From Nymphalis io (Eukaryota; Arthropoda; Insecta; Lepidoptera; Nymphalidae), in assembly GCF_905147045.1 (NCBI RefSeq), contig NC_065904.1, positions 3,100,001-3,164,000 on the forward strand: DNA of 64,000 bases. The letters run 5' to 3'. The position numbers and the translations under genes are program-made. Under the pieces are notes generated by a model that had not been told where the DNA came from, did no database searches, and was given only the letters and a program-made list of their open reading frames with translations. This document shows positions 33,909 to 44,850 of this stretch, one piece after another; position 1 is the stretch's first letter, and each line of letters begins with the position of its first letter.

Positions 33909-34195
33909 ATTTTTTTTAGAGAAAAGGAAGGCGGACGAGCATATGGGCCACCTGATGGTAAGTGGTCACCAACGCCCATAGACATTGGCATTGTAAGAAA
34001 TCTTAACCTTACATCACCAATGCGCCACCAACCTTGGGAACTAAGATGTTATGTCCCTTGTGCCTGTAATTACACTGGCTCACTCAGCCTTCAAACCGGA
34101 ACACAACAATACCAAGTACTGCTGTTTTGCGTTAAAATATCTGATGAGTGGGTGGTACCTACCCAGATGAGCTTGTACAAAGCTCTACCACCAAT
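33909..34195 (-). repeat. SINE-B, near full length
   Basis: From the T-run and ggaaggcggacgagcatatg through ccacctgatggtaagtgg to a cttgtacaaagctctaccac block. The 83-codon plus frame here is a shadow. Confidence 0.9.
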
Positions 34196-34345
34196 TATAA
34201 CGGGTTCATTAATTTGTATCTATTTAAGCCCTATTATAGTAGTTTTTCGAAATCTAGCTATGCTACATTGAGTACTAGATTAACTATAATATTATGTCGG
34301 TACAATCGATTATTCATATTTTAACTATAAGCCATCGTTACTTAT

Positions 34346-34497
34346 ATTATATATGTGAAAGTGAGTTCGCTTGTTTGTTTGTTTTTATCTTTTATATCTG
34401 CTTAACCGATCATCATGAAATTTTGCATATAGGTAGTCTGGGGTACAGAAAAAGACATAGTTTTTTCTCAATTCCCCAACACTTTCTTGTAGCAGTT
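34346..34497 (+). repeat. Helitron-like internal repeat
   Basis: Contains cgatcatcatgaaattttgc, an ataggtagtctggggtacag block and an agaaaaagacatag block, a phrase set frequent in lepidopteran non-autonomous DNA elements. Ends not defined. Confidence 0.4.
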
Positions 34498-35780
34498 TCT
34501 TAAATATTATTGAATAAAATTGGTTTTGTATCAATGTAATATATGTATTTTATAAAATGTATAAATAAAGCCGATAAATTAAAATTACGTTTATATAATA
34601 CAATGACAATTATGAAATAATATGATACCAACTTTAATAAAACATTACACAAGTCTATACCGCTAGATGTATAGCAAAATATAATACGCGTAATAAATAT
34701 AATCATACATTTGACAATCGAATATTTCCCTACTCATATCATTTCATATAAGACAAAAGCAAGTCTAACAAAAAAAACCAATAAAGAACTTATGTAATAA
34801 TATAATTTGTCGATATAATACTAATAATGTACTCCAAAAATAACTGTCTGAACTTCAATTTATAAAACGAATGATAAATAAACTTATCTAGTTTAAATTA
34901 ACAAATCTGAATTGTCATTGGTAAATGATACAATAGACAACCAATGATAATTCAGATTAAAGCCGAATAAGTTATTCTAACACAAACCAACCAACCAACC
35001 ATGTTTCAGTAATAAAACGACGAAATTGTCCAATATTTAAAAAAACCTCTTTAAGAGGCGAAGAAACTTCTGGATAGAAGAGGACATTTAAATTTGCATG
35101 ACTTACTTATATATATGTATATATATATTGTATATATCTCTATATATATATTGTATATAATGTATATATCTGCATATATCATATCCAGTATATACTGGAG
35201 ATGGTTTTTTTGTACCATATATAATTTGCTGTAGTTCGCGACAAGATGGCGCTGAAGCACACAAACTTCTATATCGTTTAACAAATCGCCATGACAATTG
35301 GTTATACATTTGAGTAAGCAAAATATTTTATTGTAAGTCGTATTGCATAATACTCAACATCCCCTCATTTGTCCAACAAAAAATTAAGCATTACCTAGTA
35401 TGTTATAAAAACGAAACTAAATCTGTTAACAGGTGATAAAATATTATGGCAAGCTAATATGTTGTTTGGTGAACACTTCCCTATATTTACCCTCTCGTAC
35501 GACTCGGGTAATATTTGTTCTGATACCATACTCTAAAACTAATACGAAGTGCTTGTTATAGTTTAATCCTGTATACATAGGGGTGTAATACTGCGTAGAT
35601 ACCTTAGCTGGTTTAAGGCGTTCCAAAACACACAACTACCATAGCATATTTTTATAGTATCCATATACTTTTACAACAGTAAATGTTCAATAGGATTCAA
35701 TTATAAAAACAAAATATTCTTTATAAGTAAGCAGTTTTGCATCATCATATTGCAATATTGAATTAAATGCAAACATAATT
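34498..35780. other. AT-rich spacer with TA-rich low-complexity run
   Basis: 35105-35170 is a degenerate TATATA run. The small ORFs over it are low-complexity. Confidence 0.5.
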
Positions 35781-36027
35781 TCAACTCCTTTCTTTGTCGC
35801 ACTTCCAAAAAATGGAATTCCTTACCAGCTCACGTGTTCCCCTCCTCTTACAACCCGGGTTCCTTCAAACGAGGCGTGAAGAGGCATCTTGCGGGCCGGC
35901 AAGGCGGAGGCGGCTAGTGCAGAACGTTTTCCCGTCTGTACGGCCGTCGTCGCGTTTGGACTCTACTACCACTTACCATCAGGTGGAGTAGAGTCATTTG
36001 CCCTCCCGGCGAATATAAAAAAAAAAT
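35781..36027 (+). mobile_element. CR1-type LINE, 3' end with A-tail
   Basis: Encodes, with a frameshift, the C-terminal ELP..SSYNLGSFKRGVKRHL-like end, then a GC-rich stretch, ccacttaccatcaggtgg (35969-35986), gtcatttgccctcccgg and an A-run. Same family as the long copy at 49864-53093. Confidence 0.75.
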
Positions 36028-36128
36028 TATCCGGTCAAAGTAGTCTTATTGTACATAATTTTGTAACTTTTGCCTAATCTCTTTTTTTGGGCGCATCTGT
36101 CATTAGGGAGGATTTGCCATTTGTGGAC

Positions 36129-36545
36129 TAGTCCACGAAACGTGGACACTAACTGCGGGACTAGTCCACAAATTCAAAGTCGCTCAGCGTGCTATGGAGC
36201 GAGCTATGCTCGGAGTATCTTTGAAGGATAAGATCAGAAATGAGATTGAGGTGAGAAAAGAACCGGAGTCACCGACATAGCTTGCAAAATTGGCAGGCTG
36301 AAGTGGCAGTGGGCTGGTCACGTATGTCGTAGGACCGATGGCCGTTGGAGCAGACGAGTCCTAGAGTGGAGACCGCGAATCGGCAAGCGCAGCGTAGGGC
36401 GCCCTCCAGCCAGGTGGACCGACGACCTTAAAAAGGTGGCTGGCACCAACTGGATGCGGAAGGCGGAGGACAGGGAGCTTTGGCGCACCTTTGGAGAGGC
36501 CTTTGTTCAGCAGTGGACAACGATTGGCTGTTGATTTGATTTGAT
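36129..36545 (+). mobile_element. RTE-type LINE, 3' end
   Basis: Close match to 28480-28872 (cgtggacactaactgcggga to gcagtggacaacgattggct), with a 3-base change cluster near 36247 and a TTGATT-type tail. Its 5' end carries a 15-base inverted copy of its own sequence (36120-36134 against 36161-36175). Confidence 0.88.
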
Positions 36546-37757
36546 TTTTGATTTGTCTAATCTATTTTTATGATAAATTTTACAGATTATCGGAATTTTT
36601 TTTTACTTTGACCTTGAATAACTATTTTTGCAGATGTGGGATCGGTGGGGACCTTTAGCATTTTATTTGTAATAATGTCTCCAAAGTCTGTACCGACTTT
36701 AAGCGAATTATTGTAAATTGAAATGGCTTATTTGACCGGACTATAATGTCGTTTGAGAATCTACATTCTTCCGTGATGAACCGACAAGAAGCTCAGTATA
36801 GTTACTATATTTTATTAATTTAAATATAAATTTACAAGAGTTAAATCTTTATTGACATACTAAAATATCAACTAAATAATAAACATCCAATTTTAAAATT
36901 ATTAATTTGATTAATAACCTTTTTAAGAAGTCTACTCGACGCAAAGCTGCCCACAACACAGGCTGCGTTTCACGCTGTGCGGCAATGGACAAGTAAGACC
37001 CGGAGCGACTGTCAAATCCCCAACACGGCTAAATTATTATTTATCCATAAACATGAAAAGTGTGGGTAATGAACCCTATTTATCAATGTTTTTTTACATG
37101 AGATTAAATTAATACGCCAAGTCAAAAATAAAAAGACGGTTAGGAACGTTTCTGTGTGAAAGGATATTACAAAACCAATGACTGTTTAGATGATGACACA
37201 CGTTGTGATTACTCACTATCATTTTACTTATAATCACTGATATAATAATTATGATCTTTAAAGTAAAGGAAAATTTTTATTTTATCACCGATTCTTCAAG
37301 AAGAAAGACCCAATGGTCTAAAGTGCTTCTTTCCGAGCTGATGTTAGATTATTGCAAGTGAATCAAAAATAAAGTGTAACGCTACTATATTAAGTAAAGA
37401 TTTTGACTTTGATAAACTAACAATATACCAACATCAAACCTTTAACCAAAGTGCGGATCAAAGCTGAGCTACTTCATGAATTCCTTCCATACTTGAAACG
37501 TAACTTTAAAGCTTAATTAAGGTTAACAGGGACAGAATTGAAAATGTAAGTAATAATTTTATTGCAAATTGCTTTAACCTACTTGTATGAACAATACAAC
37601 CGAAATTTAATATTATTAAAATCATGACTAAACTTTGTTAGGTTTTAACAAGCTCTTGTGAATAGACATTAACTTAACAAGATTATATTTAATGTAAGCA
37701 TAACACTGGTTTAGAATATCGTTACGACTGTAAACTCAAATCTCTAATCATAGCTTG
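36546..37757. other. AT-rich spacer
   Basis: Nothing recognised. Confidence 0.5.
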
Positions 37758-37804
37758 TATCCACCAACCCGCATTGGAGCAGCGTGGTAGAGCAGGCTGT
37801 TACA
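37758..37804 (+). repeat. SINE-A fragment
   Basis: atccaccaacccgcattgga, an agcagcgtggtag block and caggctgttac, with the middle block deleted. Confidence 0.75.
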
Positions 37805-37941
37805 TTATTTTTTAACGGAAGTGTTTGATGGCTATTGGTTCCAGAACCTATCGTTACTTTCCAGAGCCTAAAATTGTACTAGTTTCTTAACATTTATAAT
37901 ACTTAAATTATTCATTATCACCTTCCAATGTATTATTATGT

Positions 37942-37985
37942 ATAATATTTAGTATGTAACAGTACAGTTACATACTAAATATTAT
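37942..37985. repeat. Perfect 19-bp inverted repeat
   Basis: ataatatttagtatgtaac (37942-37960) and its exact complement at 37967-37985, with a 6-base spacer. Confidence 0.9.
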
Positions 37986-38402
37986 TTAGTATATATATAT
38001 GTATATAGTAAAGTTAAATATGTGTAACGTATGCAGAGTATCGTTGGAGTCTCTAACTTATCCTAAACATACAAAGAATATATATTGAAGAGAACTAATT
38101 CAAGAGTCTGACGTAAACACATCACCGAGGTTAGTAGAACCATCTCCACGTTGACATCATTAACTCGAGATATTGAACCAAACAATCATATTTTTACAAG
38201 TTTATTTTACTTCACCCGATAGTGCGGATGTGTCTAATCTTGTACCTGAATTTTAAACTAGCACGCAACCTATTGAAATAGTAATTCAATTTTGGACAAA
38301 CTTGACATGACATTAGTCTAGTAAGTATACTTTTGTATTCAATTTTAGTTATTACAATATATGGATTGAATAAAATAAATTAATGGTTATGTTAATTGTT
38401 AT

Positions 38403-38661
38403 AAAGTCGAGATGGCCCAGTGGTTAGAATGCATGAATCTCAACCGATGATACTGGGTTTAAACCCGGGCAAGCACTATTGAACGTGAAATTGACGTGAT
38501 CGTGAGAAAACCTGCATGTGTCTAATTTCACTGAAATTCTGTCACATATGTATTCCACCAACCCGCATTGGAGTAGCGTGGTAGAATAAGCTCTAAAACC
38601 TTCTCCTTAAAAAAAAGGAGAGGAGGCCTAAGCTCAGCAGGAGACATTCACAGGCTATTTC
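38403..38661 (+). repeat. SINE-A with TSD, internal deletion
   Basis: aaagtcgagatggcccagtg, B-box gggtttaaacccggg, body shortened between gcactattgaacgtg and cgtgatcgtgag. TSD taattgttat at 38393-38402 and 38662-38671. Confidence 0.9.
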
Positions 38662-38671
38662 TAATTGTTAT

Positions 38672-39194
38672 GTTTGCTTTGGAAAGAAAAGCGAGGGTAA
38701 TAAAAACAGATGCAGCCGAGGAGCGTTTCTAAGTGTTAGGCTTATTTATTAATTAATTATTTCATTTAAGTCTACTTACCTTGTTATATTACATTTATAC
38801 TTATCAGATGTCACTATTAATAATAAATTGTTTTATTTAATCTCGTTAATAAAAGCCAATTACAGATTAAAATATCGGCTTGTTATTCAAAATAATATAT
38901 TTTTTCAGGCAAATTAATGAGGCTTTAACAAGTATATTGAAACTTAGTTTTTTTAACTAAACGGGCAGAGAAAAATCAGCAAGACACACAATAGAATATT
39001 TTTTAAACGATTTATTTATGGTGTTAATTCTCATTTACTTACTATGTAAATGCACACAGGGTACCGTTTAATTGATAAAGAACCTTGGACGTAATAGCTA
39101 AACTAATGCATATGTAAATACTGCTACGTCACAGCTTTCAATGTTTTTAAACTATATATTTATTCTACCTATATATTAGCTTCGGTGTGTTACT
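38672..39194. other. AT-rich spacer
   Basis: Nothing recognised. Confidence 0.5.
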
Positions 39195-39486
39195 GTTTTT
39201 ATAAAGAATAGGAAGGCGGACGCCCATACGGGCCACCTGATGGTAAGTGGTCACCAACACCCATAGACATTGGCATTGTAAGAAATGTTCACCATTGCTT
39301 ACATCACCAATGCGCCACCAACCTTGGGAACTAAGATGTTATGTCCCTTGTGCCTGTAATTACACTGGCTCACTACCCTTCAAACGGGAACACAACAATA
39401 CCAAGTACTGCTGTTTCGCGGTAGAATATCTGATGCGTAGGTGGTAACAACCACGACGAGCTTGTACAAAGCTCTACCCCAGTACT
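39195..39486 (-). repeat. SINE-B, near full length
   Basis: T-run, ggaaggcggacgcccatacg, ccacctgatggtaagtgg, through to cttgtacaaagctctacccc. Confidence 0.9.
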
Positions 39487-39590
39487 AACTACTGTTGACT
39501 ACCTACATGTTATTTATGAAGCGTCATTCATTGTAAGTACTGAAGTCAAATGTTATATAATATAACTGAATTATTACATTATATCAAACA

Positions 39591-39858
39591 TAATCCCCGC
39601 CGCGTCTGTCTGACGTGAACGCGATAAACTCAAAAACTAACAAACGACTTTTCATACGGTTTTCACCAATGGACTAAGTGTTTCATGCGGAAGGTTTTGG
39701 TGTATAATTTATTCAGGGTTTTTGGAAATTGAATGACGATAATTGTGATGACGTCTGGCTTTATTGCGTAAACCAATATCATATAACATTGTGTATTATG
39801 ATATAACATTTTATTTAGACCTTTATTTAACTCGAGAAAAGCCGGGACCGGTAGCTAG
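39591..39858 (+). mobile_element. Helitron-like element 3' part
   Basis: cgccgcgtctgtctgacgtg, acgcgataaactcaaaaact and cggttttcaccaatgga blocks, ending gccgggaccggtagCTAG followed by T (39855-39859). Non-autonomous, no coding sequence. A relative lies at 60570-60770. Confidence 0.6.
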
Positions 39859-40141
39859 TAATAAATAAAACTTATATTATGATGTAGTATTTTTTAAACC
39901 CTAATTTACATGTTCCGCACACTCAACAATCACGACTTTCAATATAGGTATTGATTACACTTAGTCACATTCCAGAGTCCGTATAGGTGACCCTCTGGCC
40001 CGCGTTATCGTCGACTTGTTTTGAGAAATTAATTAAACGACTAATTAACGTTTTGCCGACCGTCTTTTGTATCTTATAGTCACGTAATCTTTAGCAACGG
40101 CATGCTTTTTAAGTAAGTACTTTGACGAATCTGTTCAACTC

Positions 40142-40391
40142 TTTTTTTTATAGTATAGGTAGGCAGACGAGCATATGGGCCACCTGATGGTAAGTGGTCA
40201 CCAACTCCCATAGACACATTGGCATTGGAAGAAATGTTAACCACCACTTACATCGCCAATGAGTCACTTGGGCACTAAGATGTTATGTCCCTTATGCCTG
40301 TAAATACACTGCTCACTCACCCTTCAAACCGGAACACAACAAATACCAAGTACTGCAGTTCACCGAGTTTACCACCAGTAAACTCGGTGAA
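40142..40391 (-). repeat. SINE-B, truncated, with foldback end
   Basis: T-run to tactgcag, then a 13-base perfect inverted repeat (40359-40371 and 40379-40391) around accaccag-like sequence that is itself the SINE-B end. Confidence 0.85.
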
Positions 40392-40590
40392 TAACTCGAT
40401 TTTAATTCGAAGAAAAAAATACAATTTAGTAGGGAATCGTCACTCGTTTCTCTAATCACGTAACATACTACAACTATAAGAATATTTACTATTAAGCATT
40501 GGAATTAAAACAAATTAAAACCGACTTGGAAGATTAGCCCGTATACACATATAGACTGATAATCTAAATATAATATTGTTAAATATATAA

Positions 40591-40874
40591 GTAACAGCAC
40601 ACTGCTGGGCTAAGGCCTCCTCTCCCTTTTAAGGAGAAGGTTTGGAGCTATGCCACCACGCTGCTCCAATGCGGGTTGATAGAATACAAATGTGACACAA
40701 TTTCAATAAAATTAGACACATGCAGGTTTCCTCACGATGTTTTCCTTCACCGTCAAGCACAAGATGAATTATAATCACAATTTAGCACATGAAAATTCAG
40801 TGGTGCTTGCTCGGGTTCGGACCCACGATCATCGGTCAAGACTCACGCGCTCCAACGACTAGGCCATCTCGGCT
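40591..40874 (-). repeat. SINE-A, near full length
   Basis: Antisense copy from taacagcacactgctgggct to tggccatctcggctt's complement-bearing head. The possible TSD atataa is short and uncertain. Confidence 0.88.
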
Positions 40875-40881
40875 TCATATA

Positions 40882-41816
40882 ATTAATTAGAAATATATTA
40901 AAGACAAGTTTATATGGTTAATATAAATAGACAATTTTTGTTTCAATATTCACTATTTTTATTTTTTTCATTTAGTTGAGGTTTCTTCTTTACACAGCAT
41001 CCTGTTTTTAAAACAACTATAAGTTTAACTTTATACGGAAGAATAATTTATTCTTCGACTACGTGAAGATTTGTAATATCATAATAAAGATCCGATACAA
41101 CTTATTGGATTATCGTTACTCTTTCTATACACTACGATATACATGCAATAAAATCTACCTTTGATCCTTGAAAAAAAACTAATCTATTTTGACGAAACAT
41201 ATGTAGTTTATTCAAAGACAAACTTTACGGCCACCGTCCTGTGTACCACGTTATGTAGATATATATTTTTTTCTTTTTTTGGTATAAAAAGTTGAATATG
41301 ATCGTATTATTTTTTTAAAAACACTTAAAAATACCGTATCCCTTTTGATATACTAGTGTTCGCCTTATTGCTCAAAATTATACCATATTCATTATTTATT
41401 TTGAGGACAACATATAACATGAATATATTTCGATTCCTTTTCTACTCTTGTGTCCATTTTTTAATTTATAATAAAGATCATATATTGACGAGTAATAGCA
41501 TCCGAACAAAAAATAGATGACAAACTGAGCAGAAAAATAAAAATTAACACCGAATAATAAACTGATATCTTTTATTATGTAAAAATAAAAAAATATTGAT
41601 AGGATCTGAAAATAAACTAATATTTTCCTTTCGATTGGAATTCACGATTAACCGATTGGATCAGTAGCAGACACTTGAATCCGCTTCTAGATTCGAAGGA
41701 AGTAAAATAGAATCCAATTCCGATGCGTAGGCATTGCCTACGCGTTTATAATAAGAAAATTGCCCCAAATAGTAAATCCGAGTATCAAGAATGTACTATT
41801 AACTTACAGCTGATAA
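40882..41816. other. AT-rich spacer
   Basis: No gene. A small palindrome gcgtaggcattgcctacgc lies near 41725-41743. Confidence 0.5.
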
Positions 41817-42119
41817 AAGCCGAGATGGTCCAGTGGTAAGAGCGCGTGAATCTTAACCGATGATCGTGGGTTCAAACCCGGGCCAGCACCACTGATATTT
41901 CATGTGCTTAATTTGTGATTCTAATTTATTTTGTGCTTGACGGTGAAGGAAAACATCGTAAGGAAACCTGCATGTGTCTAATTTCACTGAAATTATGCCA
42001 CATGTGTATTCCAACAACCAGCATTGGAGCAGCGTCGTGGAATGTACTTCAAAACTTTCTCCTCAAAAAGGAAGAGGAGGCCTTAGCCCAGCAATGGGAC
42101 ATTTACAGGTTGTTACTGT
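41817..42119 (+). repeat. SINE-A, full length
   Basis: aaagccgagatggtccagtg, B-box gggttcaaacccggg, gttactgta tail. More diverged than the copies at 31369 and 62031; no clear TSD. Confidence 0.88.
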
Positions 42120-42633
42120 ATATTAAATCAAAAATCATTAAGACGTGAAAACGTAACCACTAACTGACTATCACATTTATAATATTATTATGATTACTAA
42201 ATCGCATTTTAGATTCAAATTGTAATTGTATTCAGTCATCCTTCATACCAGAAACAACAATCCTAAGTATTATTGTTAATTGAATTAAAGGCCCTAACAT
42301 GAACCATACATGGCTGCTATTAAACCGCGGAGTCGTAATAATTTGAGCTAAAGCAATATTATGTGCCGTGTAACAATCCTACGATATTAATTACATTCAT
42401 TGTTTGAATTCCTTGTCATTTAACACACAAACCGTTCTCTGACAATATTACAACTAAATGTTCAAACTTATGATATATCACACGCTGCAGAATTTTTATG
42501 TTATAAATCGAATATTTACTTAAGCAACAAAGAATCAAATATTTAAAAAAAAACTAATTGAAGTCCAACTGAACTAATTTCGACCACAGCGACCAATTTC
42601 AAGGACTAGCTAACTACACAAAATATATTATAA
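42120..42633. other. AT-rich spacer
   Basis: Nothing recognised. Confidence 0.5.
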
Positions 42634-42938
42634 TTATGTACAAGTGTGTGCGTAATCCCAGGTGCACGCTTCGAACAAGATGGATTAGATACTAGGAGGG
42701 CGAGATTACCTTCGCCCCATGAGGAGAGATCTGCGACACAATCCTGTAGCGTCTCCAATCATTTTTAGTGGTGAAGAATTCCACTTAAAAGAGGGTTTCC
42801 ATTGCCTGAAAAAAAGATGGATCAGGCTGATGGAGATGAGAAAAACTCAACCACTATTTGTGGCTGACCCTGGCGTTTGAAGCCAGGACCTTTTGAGATT
42901 TGCAGCCTTATAAACTACCTACTAGAACAACGAGGCAG
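42634..42938 (-). repeat. SINE-C-like, near full length
   Basis: Minus strand begins cctcgttgttctagtaggta; B-box region ctggcttcaaacgccag; 3' end gtgcacctgggattacgcac plus acacttgtaca. Same layout as 7080-7425, but with a different mid-body. Confidence 0.6.
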
Positions 42939-42963
42939 ATAGCACTCTAATACAATAGAAGAT

Positions 42964-43255
42964 TTACTGGTGGTAGGGCTTTGTGCAAGCTCGCCTGGGT
43001 AGGTACCACCCACATCAGATATTCTACCGCAAAACAGCAATACTTGATATTGTTGTGTTCCGGTTTGAAGGGTGAGTGAGCCAGTGTAATTACAGGCACA
43101 AGGGACATAAAATCTTAGTTCCCAAGGTTGGTGGCGCATTGGCAATAAGCGATGGTTGACATTTCTTACAATGCCAATGTCTAAGGGCGTTTGGTGACCA
43201 CTTACCATCAGGTGGCCCATATGCTCGTCCGCCTTCCTATTCTATAAAAAAAAAA
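42964..43255 (+). repeat. SINE-B, full length with A-tail
   Basis: Best sense-strand copy: ttactggtggtagggctttg to ccacttaccatcaggtgg (43198-43215) and tcctattctataaaaaaa. Shows that the element is A-tailed and retroposed. Confidence 0.92.
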
Positions 43256-44239
43256 TGACGTCACTTTCGCACTGATAGAACGATAAGGCTAGCAATTACT
43301 TAACCTTTAATTTGCTCATTAAATCTTTTTGGCATGTTTGCGTGGCTTCCACCTTATCCCCATGTGGGGTTGAAAGCCAGTTATGTAGATATGTAGCTAC
43401 ATCGCCGTAATACTATATTCTTCAATGTTCAAGTGTTAATTGTTAGCGCGTCAGTGTAATTAAGCGCCTAGTTGTGTTACAAGGCTGAAAGTGCATTAGA
43501 TATGTCAAGATAACACTGATGTATTTTAAACGGCTATGTACAAGTTAATACTTTTTGTTCGTATGTTATAGTTCAAGTCCAATCGAATTGAAACTTTTTT
43601 TTGTACTTGTACTTGAAGGTTTTGATGACGCGTATAAGACGAAATTGATATTTGGATAATTGCTTACGAAAAAAAGTATAGAGGAAAAATTGCAAAAGTA
43701 ATTGTTATACCCATGTAAATCATTCACTAGTTTAAATATTTTAAGTAAAATTTCGAAAATAGTAAAATTTCTCTTATTATTGTTTTCCTTTTTTTATTTA
43801 TTGTAAGTTAATTTTTATTTTTTATTTATTTGTGTATTTTATTTTGGACAACCAACAGTAGTTACATTAATTAGACAGTTAAATAGAGGTTGAAAAGGTT
43901 TTTTGACAAATGTTCATAAATTATAGGTTATCACATCATTCGTAAAAGCATCACATTATACATAATCTTTCAATAAAGTTTATAGTTAAAAATTACAAGT
44001 CCATAAAAATACAAATACATCAACATCATTAAATAAAGTTTATAGTTAAAAATTACAAGTCCATAAAAATACAAATACATCAACATCATTAAAATTATTA
44101 AAAATATTTTGAAATTATTATTAAATTTACGATTGAATATTTATATAAACTTACATATTAATTTAGTAAAAAAAAATTTAGAGAACAAAAAAAATCATAT
44201 TTCTATATAAGTTAATGAATAATAAGTCAAGTTGGGTCG
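43256..44239. other. AT-rich spacer and probable LINE 3' UTR
   Basis: No gene. Its right part may be the 3' UTR of the minus-strand LINE remnant beyond it. Contains an exact 60-bp tandem duplication. Confidence 0.4.
43973..44092. repeat. Exact 60-bp tandem duplication
   Basis: Two adjacent identical 60-base units (43973-44032, 44033-44092), including tatagttaaaaattacaagt. Confidence 0.92.
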
Positions 44240-44850
44240 ATTGCAAGATATTTCAACTAGGGCAACTGTTTAGGTAATTCAAAATGTTCCGCTTGAACTG
44301 AGACAGGCTATTATGGAAAATATCCAGATCGGCTACTAGTTTTGAAATGCTTATGTATAAATCTGATAAACGGGGAATAAGTGTTTTTTTTTCCTAATTG
44401 TGTGAAAAATCATCGTAAGCGTTAAAGATAATGGTGCTGCACACTTAGTCAAAAATATTGGTGGTATAATATCAGGTCCAGGCCCTTTAGATACATCAAG
44501 TCTCTTTAACTTTTGGTAAACTGCATCACATTTAAATATAAAATGGTCGATTTCATCACACTTGGTTAAATTATTGATATTTGACTCATCCAAAATGATA
44601 TTATTATACTCATATACCGACGAAAAATGAGTATCGAAGAGCTTACAAATATTGTTGACATCGGATGCTTTCACATTATTTAGAAACATAACAGGCGGGT
44701 AATAACAATTACCTTTTCGAATATTTTTTAAGTATGTTTAGAAATATTTTGAATGTTTTCCTATTTCATTTTCTATGGTATTTATATAATTATTATAGCA
44801 ATTTAAGATCAATTTATCACAATCCCTACACAAATATTGGAACTCTAACT
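44240..44850 (-). pseudogene. Jockey/CR1-like LINE remnant with large internal deletion
   Basis: 44689-44351 is an open frame with the pre-RT region: YPPVMFLNN, VNNICKLFDTHFSSVY, then KLKRLDVSKGPGPDIIPPIF and LTKCAAPLSLTLTMIF, the first RT motif area. Near 44350 it jumps to sequence reading DLDIFHNSLSQFKRNILNYL (44340-44240), the extreme C-terminus seen in the LINE at 3195-3706. RT catalytic motifs and thumb are missing. Upstream bases to about 44850 continue the frame with shifts. Confidence 0.65.

Noticed and set aside
35051..35321. Small ORFs rich in Tyr and Ile
   Set aside because: Produced by TATATA low-complexity sequence.
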